DNA from: Martinezella rhizogenes
GTDB lineage: Bacteria > Pseudomonadota > Alphaproteobacteria > Rhizobiales > Rhizobiaceae
Reading direction: 5' to 3'
Assembly (NCBI RefSeq): GCF_027460065.1
Contig: NZ_JAPYZZ010000003.1
Coordinates: 62,001 to 126,000 of the forward strand
DNA length: 64,000 nt
Shown one piece after another: positions 57,550 to 64,000 of the stretch. Both the position numbers and the translations under genes were made by a program. The first letter of the stretch is position 1. Each line of letters opens with the position of its first letter. The notes beneath the pieces are model-generated. The model was given only the letters and a program-made list of their open reading frames with translations, had not been told where the DNA came from and did not search any database.

Positions 57550-59499
57550 TCAGCTTGTGAAGGTGAACTGTTGCGGCAGCGCCGGGCCGGGATTGGGCCA
57601 CGACCAGCTGTCGGGCTCGGTTTCCGGCACATTGCGCAGATTGTTGCGGATGATGCCGAAACCACCGACAGCAAGGCAGAGGCCGATCGTCTCGAACTCG
57701 TCCGCCGCGATATCGAAGATTTCCTTCATCTTCTCGCCGCGCTTGGCAAGGTCGGCTGTCGAGCGCGCCTCGTCGAACAGTTTGAAGCGTTTCTTTTGGC
57801 TTTCCGGCGGCTCCTCGCCCTTCTGGCCGTTGGATGTGTACCAGAGCGCCCACGGGATGGCGTAACGCGAACCCTGCGGATGGAAGGCGAAGAAATCGCG
57901 CGGGTCGAGCATCGGATCGAGACCGCCGGGGCCGGGCCAGACCGCCGCATCATGCGCGTTATCATCGCCACGCGTGTAATAGAGCGCGCGTTCGATGGTG
58001 TTGACCTTGATATCGACGCCGATCTGCGCCCACTGCGCCTTCACCAGTTCCAGCGCATCGACCAGATCGGGATAGAGCGTCGGGATGACATCGATCGAGA
58101 AGAAGATCGGCTGGCCGTCAGGACGCAACCGCATGCCATTTCCGTTCTTCTTGTCGTAACCGGCCTTGTCGAGAAGATCATTGGCCTTGGCGGCATCATA
58201 TTCGGTATACTGGCGCGCCAGCTTTTCATTGTACCAGGGATGTGTCGGGCGTGGCCCGGCCTGATAACCCTCGCTCTGGCCGAAATAGACGATGTCGATG
58301 ATTTCCTGCCGGTTGAGCGCGACGGACAGCGCCTGACGGAACGACTTGTCGGCGAACATCTTGCGCATCGCCGGGTCTTTATGGGTGATGTTGAGGTATA
58401 TCTGGCACTGCTGCGAGGCAGACGGCACCAGCGTCAGCAGGCGGTAATCGCCCTTTTTCATGTTCTGCGACAGGGTCGGCTTGTTGGCGAGAACGCTGAT
58501 ATGGCGTTCCTGAATGTCGATCTTGCCGGAAATGACGTTCAGCATCAGCGATTCGACATCCTGCGAGATGCCGAAATTGACTTCGTCGATGTAAGGAAGC
58601 TGATTGCCTTCGGTATCGACCTGCCAGAAGTAAGGATTGCGGGTCATGACCACACGGGTCGCGCCGCCAGAATAGGGTTCCTTCACCACCCACGGGTCAA
58701 GCGTCGGCTTGTCGACATTCGACCAGCGCGACGGGATTTCGATGTCGCCACACTTGGCGCGGAACAGTTCCGTCCAGCTGGATACGCCGGCCGCCTTCAC
58801 ATCGGCATCGAGCGCCGTGTTGTATTTCGGCAGAAACTTGCTGCAATAATGCTTGGCAAACAGCGTTGGGTGCTGGCCGAGCGGTGTGGCGAGGTTTTCG
58901 AGATAGAGCGCATTTGGCGCTGCGAATTTGAACCTGACCGTGAAATCATCGACTTTTTCGACATCAACTGCCTTGCCGGCGACGGAGAGCTGCGCTGGCG
59001 TTGCGCTGTAAAGCTCCTTGTTCTTGATGCAGTCCTCGATGGCGAACACCACGTCATCTGCGGTGAAGGGATGTCCGTCAGACCATTTCGCACCCTGCAA
59101 CAGATGGAAGGTGAACTGCGAGGCGTCGTCATTGACCTCCCATTTTTCAGCGAGATTCGGCAGAACTTCGGTGAAATCCATGTTCCAGCGAACCAGCCCC
59201 TGATTGCCGACCATGCGCAGGATGCCGTTATGGTCCGACGAGCCGCGCAGGCCGCGGCGCAATGTGCCGCCATAGGTGCCGATCTTTTCATGCGGCGTCA
59301 CCACCATCGGATTTTTCGGCAGGCGCTCGGCCAAAGGCGGCAATTTGCCGTCCTTTACCAAGGCCGCCAGGTCCGGTGCTTCCTTGCCAGTGGCAGCCCG
59401 GGCCGAGGTCCCGATGACTGAAAGGGCGGCGACGCCGCCAAGCCCAGCCACAAAGGTTCGGCGCGTCACGCCCAGCGAAAATTTATCCCCATCGCGCAT
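57550..59499 (-). CDS. Large family 5 periplasmic binding protein with Tat signal
   Basis: 649 residues from ATG 59499 with GGGAGGATAATCG upstream. N terminus GVTRRTFVAGLGGVAALSVIGTSARA is a twin-arginine signal. Family 5 features: KWEVNDDASQFTFHLLQGAKWSDGHPFTADDVVFAIEDC and FRQALSVALNRQEIIDIVYF. Much longer than Dpp-type proteins (about 500-530), as in oligosaccharide-binding members of the family. First gene of the minus-strand operon, transcribed from the region shared with the FCD regulator at 59802. Confidence 0.9.
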   Translation of the reverse strand: MRDGDKFSLGVTRRTFVAGLGGVAALSVIGTSARAATGKEAPDLAALVKDGKLPPLAERLPKNPMVVTPHEKIGTYGGTLRRGLRGSSDHNGILRMVGNQGLVRWNMDFTEVLPNLAEKWEVNDDASQFTFHLLQGAKWSDGHPFTADDVVFAIEDCIKNKELYSATPAQLSVAGKAVDVEKVDDFTVRFKFAAPNALYLENLATPLGQHPTLFAKHYCSKFLPKYNTALDADVKAAGVSSWTELFRAKCGDIEIPSRWSNVDKPTLDPWVVKEPYSGGATRVVMTRNPYFWQVDTEGNQLPYIDEVNFGISQDVESLMLNVISGKIDIQERHISVLANKPTLSQNMKKGDYRLLTLVPSASQQCQIYLNITHKDPAMRKMFADKSFRQALSVALNRQEIIDIVYFGQSEGYQAGPRPTHPWYNEKLARQYTEYDAAKANDLLDKAGYDKKNGNGMRLRPDGQPIFFSIDVIPTLYPDLVDALELVKAQWAQIGVDIKVNTIERALYYTRGDDNAHDAAVWPGPGGLDPMLDPRDFFAFHPQGSRYAIPWALWYTSNGQKGEEPPESQKKRFKLFDEARSTADLAKRGEKMKEIFDIAADEFETIGLCLAVGGFGIIRNNLRNVPETEPDSWSWPNPGPALPQQFTFTS

Positions 59500-59801
59500 C
59501 GATTATCCTCCCAAAAAATCACCGGCAGCGAGACGGCTTTCACCGTATCGCGACAGCCCTCCCGGCCAGCCAGCACACCGATCCTCCATCGGCAGGGCCA
59601 GACCATATGGGCGTTTTCAGATGATTACAAGTATTGACAGATTTTTACATATTTTTTATTCCTAGCTCACTTTTTACGAGCAGACTTGCGGAAAAACTCG
59701 GGATCACAGCACCCTCGATTACACGACGCCGGTATTTTCCCATTGCGGATGAAGTACAGGAAACCCATTAACTTCAGCGATTTGCAACGGAAGGGCTGCT
59801 G
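59500..59801. other. Divergent control region of the sugar-lactone locus
   Basis: 302 bp separating the binding-protein operon (minus) and the FCD regulator operon (plus). A TTGACA at 59634-59639 followed 17 bp later by TATTCC is a possible weak plus-strand promoter. The stretch 59620-59665 is very AT-rich (ATTACAAGTATTGACAG, TTTTTACATATTTTTTATT) with the direct repeat TTACA. No perfect palindrome for the regulator stands out. Confidence 0.45.
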
Positions 59802-60521
59802 ATGGACAATGCAACAACATCTGCTGCCGCTCGAGGCGAGACTCGCTTGAGCGACATCATCTACGAAAAAATCATCGGCATGATTTCCGACGGCCGGTTT
59901 CCGGTCAATGAACGGCTGCCATCGGAGCAGAATCTCGCCTCGATGTTCGGCGCGTCCCGGCCGGTCGTGCGTGAGGCGCTGGAGCGACTTCGCAACGATG
60001 AGCTTATCGTTTCGCAGAAGGGATCCGGTTCTTATGTACGCCAGCAGCCGGATTCTTCCGTGCTGCAACAGGTGCCAGTCGGCTCGCTCGCCGACGTGCA
60101 GCGTTTTTTCGAGTTCAGGGCAGGACTGGAGGCTTCCGCCGCTGAGCTTGCGGCGCGCAACTGGCAGCCAGCCGACAAGTTACGCATCGAGCAGGCGATT
60201 ACCGCATTGGAACAGTGTCTTGAGCGCAACGATCTCGGTGCGGACGAAGACTTTGCCCTGCATGAAGCCATCGCGAAGGCGAGCCATAACCAGTTCCACA
60301 TCACCGTACGGATCTGGTTCAAACCGCATTTCGCCATCGGCCAATCGGTGACACGCAGCCTCAGTCTCAAACGGACGTCGCAGCATGTGCGCGAGGTCCA
60401 GAACGAGCACACATCCATCGTGGAAGCGATTTTTGCGCGGCGGGAGCAGGCTGCTCATGACGCGATGAAAGACCACATATTAAAGGCGCGCGCCCGCATG
60501 TTTCAGGGCGTAGGCGGTTAG
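59802..60521 (+). CDS. FadR-type (FCD) GntR regulator of the sugar-lactone locus
   Basis: 239 residues. Winged helix RLPSEQNLASMFGASRPVVREALERLRNDELIVSQKGSGSYV (about 38-80), then an FCD sensor domain (EFRAGLEASAAELAARNW, DFALHEAIAKASHN, EHTSIVEAIFARREQAAHDAMKDHI). Those D/H residues normally bind a metal plus an organic acid, consistent with sensing a sugar acid or keto-deoxy acid. It is the first gene of a three-gene plus-strand run and is divergent from the importer operon. Confidence 0.88.
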   Translation: MDNATTSAAARGETRLSDIIYEKIIGMISDGRFPVNERLPSEQNLASMFGASRPVVREALERLRNDELIVSQKGSGSYVRQQPDSSVLQQVPVGSLADVQRFFEFRAGLEASAAELAARNWQPADKLRIEQAITALEQCLERNDLGADEDFALHEAIAKASHNQFHITVRIWFKPHFAIGQSVTRSLSLKRTSQHVREVQNEHTSIVEAIFARREQAAHDAMKDHILKARARMFQGVGG

Positions 60522-60578
60522 GCCGCGTCCAGCAATTTCGAAGACGGCATCGTAGAGGACGACGAGGGAGAGGAACCA

Positions 60579-61460
60579 GTGAGCCAGCCGCGCATAATAG
60601 AACCGAAGCTCCGTTCCCTGATCGATATTCCATTGAAGGTCGGCGAATCGCCGGCATGGGATGAGCGAACCGGCGACCTGTGGTTCGTCGATATTCTCGC
60701 ACCCGCCATTTTCCGCCTCTCGCAGAGTGGAAAACTCGATAGATACGATATGCCCGCGCAAGTGGGCTGTCTCGGGCTTTGCGACAACGGTATGGTCGTG
60801 GCTGGCCTCAAAACCGGAGTTCACCTTCTCGATCCGGCCACCGGTAAGCTCGAACTTCTGTGCGACCCCGACGAAGGACGACCCGACAGCCGCCTCAATG
60901 ACGGCAAGGTCGGCCCGGACGGCCACTTCTGGGTGGGAACCCGCGATGAGGCCGCCGTACAGACAGGCAATGCGCGTCTCTATCGCGTCGCGCCGGATGG
61001 CGGCGTCGAGCGCATCATCGACGGCGATATGTTCACTTCAAACGGGCTTGCCTGGAGCCCCGATGGAAAGCGGATGTATCATTCCGACAGCAGCGGCCTC
61101 ATGTATCAGGTTTTCGATTTCGATGCCGCCACTGGCAAGCTTGGTCCCGCCGAACGCCTCCATGATTTTGCTCCCGACGAAGGCAGGCCGGATGGCGCGG
61201 CGACCGATAACGAAGGCTGTTACTGGAGCGCCGGCGTTCAGGCGGGCCGCCTCAATCGCTTTTCACCTGACGGGGAGTTGTTCGAGGTCTACAGGCTGCC
61301 ATTCAAGGGGCCGACCATGCCGTGTTTCGGTGGTCCGGACCTCAAAACGATCTATCTCACCAGTCTCGTGACCGAGACGAACGGAATTACCACCGCAGGA
61401 ATGCTTGTTTCATTCGACGCCCCTGTCGCGGGCACGCCGGTTCACAAATTCTCCATCTGA
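60579..61460 (+). CDS. SMP-30/gluconolactonase-family sugar lactonase
   Basis: 293 residues, GTG start at 60579 after GGGAGAGGA. Six-bladed propeller; the metal site of SMP-30 is fully kept: E23 (VGESPAWDE), N155 (FTSNGLAWSPDGK) and D205 (EGRPDGAATD), plus N107 (RLNDGKVGPDG) for substrate. It would open a sugar 1,4- or 1,5-lactone to the aldonate. No signal peptide. Lies 57 bp after the regulator and 29 bp before the aldolase-type gene. Confidence 0.92.
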   Translation: MSQPRIIEPKLRSLIDIPLKVGESPAWDERTGDLWFVDILAPAIFRLSQSGKLDRYDMPAQVGCLGLCDNGMVVAGLKTGVHLLDPATGKLELLCDPDEGRPDSRLNDGKVGPDGHFWVGTRDEAAVQTGNARLYRVAPDGGVERIIDGDMFTSNGLAWSPDGKRMYHSDSSGLMYQVFDFDAATGKLGPAERLHDFAPDEGRPDGAATDNEGCYWSAGVQAGRLNRFSPDGELFEVYRLPFKGPTMPCFGGPDLKTIYLTSLVTETNGITTAGMLVSFDAPVAGTPVHKFSI

Positions 61461-61489
61461 GACGCCCTTCTATCTTGAGGAACAAACTG

Positions 61490-62386
61490 ATGACGACATT
61501 CGATTTTCGCCAGGCGCTGCAGGGCATCTCCGGCGTTCCCGTGACGGCTTATGATGCAGGCGGCGAAGTGGACACTGGCGTCACCGCCGAGGTTTACGCC
61601 CGCGTTGCCAAGGCAGGCATCCACAATATCGTCGCGGCGGGCAATACCGGCGAATTCTACGCCCTGACGCCGGCGGAAATTCTGACGGTCTATGAAGCCG
61701 CGATAAAAGGTGTCGACGGGAAAGCCCCGGTCACGGCGGCAATCGGGCGCTCCCAGCGGGAGGCGCTGTCCATGGCGCATCAGGCACGGGAAATGGGCGC
61801 ATCCGCCGTCATGTCCCACCAGCCGGTCGACCCTTTCGCAGCCCCGCAATCGCAGATCGATTATTTCATCGGTCTGGCCGAGGCCAGCGAATTGCCGCTG
61901 GTCGCCTATGTCCGCGCGGATGGTTTTTCGGTCGATGACATGGTGAGACTGTCCAGCCATCCGAATGTTGCGGGCATCAAGTTCGCGACAACGGACATCA
62001 TGCTTCTGTCGCGCGCGATTGCCGCCTCTGATCCGAACGGCGCGCTCTATGTCTGCGGCCTGGCGGAAAGCTGGGCGCCGGCCTTTTCCGCCGCCGGCGC
62101 ACGCGGTTTCACCTCGGGTCTCGTCAATGTCGCACCGCAATTTTCCCTGCAGGTTCATGACGCCCTGACAGCAGGCGATTTCCGGGCCGCACGGAAGATC
62201 GTTGAAAAGATCGAATTGTTCGAACGGCTGCGGACCAGATATCGCAATGGCGCCAATGTGACCGTGGTGAAGGAAGCCATGGAAATTCTGGGGCTTGAGG
62301 TTGGCCCGGTGCGCGCGCCGGGGCTTGCGCGTCTGGACAAAGAGGACCGCGCGACGCTTGAAGGGTTGCTTGCCAGCTGGCGTTGA
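61490..62386 (+). CDS. DapA-family aldolase/dehydratase (2-keto-3-deoxy acid type)
   Basis: 298 residues from ATG 61490 with TTGAGGAACAAACTG upstream. TIM barrel of the dihydrodipicolinate synthase superfamily: GNTGEF motif (51-56), Y140 (LVAYVRADG) and Schiff-base K164 (VAGIKFATTD). Members outside lysine biosynthesis include 2-keto-3-deoxygluconate/galactonate aldolases and 5-dehydro-4-deoxyglucarate dehydratase. With the lactonase, dehydratase and epimerase of the same locus it would complete a non-phosphorylative sugar-acid pathway yielding pyruvate or a keto-glutarate semialdehyde. Which branch is not decidable here. Confidence 0.85.
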   Translation: MTTFDFRQALQGISGVPVTAYDAGGEVDTGVTAEVYARVAKAGIHNIVAAGNTGEFYALTPAEILTVYEAAIKGVDGKAPVTAAIGRSQREALSMAHQAREMGASAVMSHQPVDPFAAPQSQIDYFIGLAEASELPLVAYVRADGFSVDDMVRLSSHPNVAGIKFATTDIMLLSRAIAASDPNGALYVCGLAESWAPAFSAAGARGFTSGLVNVAPQFSLQVHDALTAGDFRAARKIVEKIELFERLRTRYRNGANVTVVKEAMEILGLEVGPVRAPGLARLDKEDRATLEGLLASWR

Positions 62387-62513
62387 TGGACGCCTCAACA
62401 CAAAGCTTTGCGTGATTGGTTTTAAACCTGCGCCAAGACCGTTATCGGTCGCGAGTACGGGATCGGTCGGTGCAATATGGCTCGAACCGCCCCCCTCTTA
62501 CGTTCTGCTCATG

Positions 62514-62542
62514 GAATATGCCGGCCATGAGCCGGCATATTC
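62514..62542. terminator. Bidirectional hairpin between the aldolase and MFS genes
   Basis: 12-bp perfect stem GAATATGCCGGC / GCCGGCATATTC with loop CATGA, between the convergent stops at 62386 and 62580. Lacks a U-tract on either strand. Confidence 0.6.
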
Positions 62543-62579
62543 TCGCTGATCGGAAAGCTGCACGAGTTGTGATCGAAGC

Positions 62580-64000
62580 TCAGCCGAACAGTGCAAGGCT
62601 GCTTTTCACCGTGACCCACACGCCCCAGAGCAGTGGAATGCCGACAGCAGCCCAGGCAAGAGCCGCCTTGGCATCCAGCCCGCCGCGGCCGATGCCGAAG
62701 GAGCCTGTCGGACCGGCATTGGCAGCCGCCGTCTTCGCCTGCAATGTCGCGACCTCCGCATCGGACATGAACCACTTGTCGGCAAGCGGCCGCACGAAGG
62801 CATTGGCGACAAGGCCGATGGCCAGCATCCCGGCAAGGATATACATGGTGCTGGTATAAAGCGCAGGCCCCGGAGCAACGCCCGCTGCGATCTGTGCCTC
62901 GCGGATATAGTTGACGACCACGGGTCCGGCGATGCCGGCCGTCGCCCATGCCGTCAGCAGACGGCCATGGATCGCCCCCACAAACTGCGTGCCGAAAATA
63001 TCGGCGAGATAGGCGGGAATGGTCGCAAAACCACCGCCATACATGGAGAGGATGATGCCGAAGGCGAGCACGAAGAGCGCCTTGTTGCCCATCGTCGCCA
63101 GCGTTGGCGCCAGCGCATAAAGAATGATGCCGAGAATGAAAAAGCAGAAATAGGTGTTCTTGCGCCCGATCTTGTCGGACATCGACGCCCAGAAGAAACG
63201 GCCACCGATATTGAACAGCGACAGGAGCCCGGTGAAACCGGCGGCAATCGCCGCGATCTGTGCCTTCTGTCCCGCATCGAGATCGGCAAAACCGACACCC
63301 GGCAGGCCGATCAGCGAACCGGCAAAGATTTCCTGCAACATCGGCGACGCCATGCCGATGACGCCGATACCGGCAGAAACATTGAGGCAGAGAACCGCCC
63401 AGATCAGCCAGAACTGTGGGGTCTTGTGCGCATCACGCAGATGGACGTGGCGGGTGGTGATCATGGCGCTTTTGGCCGCCGGTGCTGTCCAACCTTCCGG
63501 ACGCCAGCCGGCCGGGGGGATACGGTAACCGAAGGCGCCAGCCATCATGAAGGCGAAATAGACCAGCGCCATGACGACGAAGGTCTGCCAGACACCAATA
63601 GACGCTTCGGTCTTGAAGGTATTCATCAGCAGGTTGGCGAGCGGCGCACCGATCATCGCACCACCGCCAAAGCCCATGATGGCCATGCCTGTCGCCATGC
63701 CGCGACGGTCCGGGAACCATTTGATCAGGGTCGAGACCGGCGAAATATAACCGAGGCCGAGGCCGATGCCGCCGATGACGCCTGCACCAAGCCACATCAG
63801 CCAGAGCTGATGGGTGGCGACGCCGATTGCGGCCACCAGAATGCCGCCGCACCAGCAGCAGGCGGAAACGAAGCCCGCCTTGCGGGGTCCCACCCGTTCC
63901 AGCCAGCCGCCCCAGATGGCCGCCGAGCAGCCGAGAAGCACGAAGAACAGCGTATAAATCCAGCCAAGATCGGCCACGCGCCAGTTACACTCCGTGGTAA
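62580..64000 (-). CDS. OFA-family MFS transporter (oxalate/formate antiporter-like), 5-prime end outside window
   Basis: At least 472 C-terminal residues are present; the frame is open through the end of the window, so the start lies beyond 64000. Twelve-helix MFS character; the OFA family segment GGIGLGLGYISPVSTLIKWFPDRRGMATGMAIMGFGGG is clearly readable, followed by NIGGRFFWASMSDKIGRKNTYFCFFI (motif A-like, second half). The C terminus ends with a helix WAAVGIPLLWGVWVTVKSSLALFG, a typical extra segment. Family members exchange oxalate, formate or other small organic acids; the true substrate is unknown. Convergent with the DapA-like gene. Confidence 0.88.
   Translation of the reverse strand, partial: TTECNWRVADLGWIYTLFFVLLGCSAAIWGGWLERVGPRKAGFVSACCWCGGILVAAIGVATHQLWLMWLGAGVIGGIGLGLGYISPVSTLIKWFPDRRGMATGMAIMGFGGGAMIGAPLANLLMNTFKTEASIGVWQTFVVMALVYFAFMMAGAFGYRIPPAGWRPEGWTAPAAKSAMITTRHVHLRDAHKTPQFWLIWAVLCLNVSAGIGVIGMASPMLQEIFAGSLIGLPGVGFADLDAGQKAQIAAIAAGFTGLLSLFNIGGRFFWASMSDKIGRKNTYFCFFILGIILYALAPTLATMGNKALFVLAFGIILSMYGGGFATIPAYLADIFGTQFVGAIHGRLLTAWATAGIAGPVVVNYIREAQIAAGVAPGPALYTSTMYILAGMLAIGLVANAFVRPLADKWFMSDAEVATLQAKTAAANAGPTGSFGIGRGGLDAKAALAWAAVGIPLLWGVWVTVKSSLALFG

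Overview
The window reads as a piece of an Agrobacterium (Rhizobiaceae, Alphaproteobacteria) genome, probably the linear secondary chromosome. I base this on the GC-rich coding bias, on a D-allulose 3-epimerase and a CatB-type acetyltransferase that I recognise as close to the Agrobacterium tumefaciens proteins, on an AcnB aconitase, and on the very high density of ABC uptake operons. No rRNA, tRNA, CRISPR array, insertion sequence or phage gene is visible.

Layout. 1-2.2 kb: the end of a cyclase-family hydrolase, then two curlin-repeat proteins flanking a CsgH-like amyloid chaperone. 2.3-3.3 kb: an unknown membrane protein. 3.4-11.8 kb: a D-allulose (psicose) catabolic operon on the minus strand (substrate-binding protein, ATPase, two permeases, a second epimerase paralogue, a kinase, D-allulose 3-epimerase), facing the divergent LacI-type regulator PsiR across two tandem operator-like palindromes. 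11.9-17.4 kb: a TPR protein, then an AcoR-type sigma54 activator whose apparent target is an excellent -24/-12 promoter in front of a zinc alcohol dehydrogenase and an NTF2-domain/flavin monooxygenase fusion. 17.5-26.3 kb: MarR regulator, ClC channel with CBS domains, CatB, a small membrane protein, a chemoreceptor with a C-terminal CheR-tether pentapeptide, and AcnB. 26.6-31.2 kb: a four-gene archaic chaperone-usher (spore-coat-U type) pilus operon with a full CtrA-type box upstream. 31.2-37.6 kb: an ABC-F ATPase, an ABC exporter, an orphan TctC-type binding protein, a Tat-exported superoxide dismutase and an Arg/Asp/Tyr-rich secreted protein.

37.9-43.4 kb is a tight six-gene operon joining an ABC importer to a glycerophosphodiesterase-like protein and an inositol-monophosphatase-family protein, suggesting uptake and breakdown of a glycerophosphodiester such as glycerophosphoinositol. 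43.4-51.3 kb is a Gsi/Opp-type peptide importer operon containing gamma-glutamyltransferase, with a FadR-type regulator and a perfect operator-like palindrome. 51.5-62.4 kb combines an Opp-type importer, aldose 1-epimerase and an enolase-superfamily sugar-acid dehydratase (minus strand) with an FCD regulator, an SMP-30 lactonase and a DapA-family aldolase (plus strand); together they make a plausible non-phosphorylative sugar-lactone pathway. The window ends inside an OFA-family MFS transporter.

Most of the window is therefore a mosaic of self-contained uptake-plus-catabolism cassettes, each with its own regulator. The clearest new regulatory signals are the sigma54 promoter at 14364, the CtrA-type box at 26529, the GntR palindrome at 51328, the PsiR operators at 10635 and a recurring perfect hairpin immediately downstream of the substrate-binding-protein gene in three different import operons.
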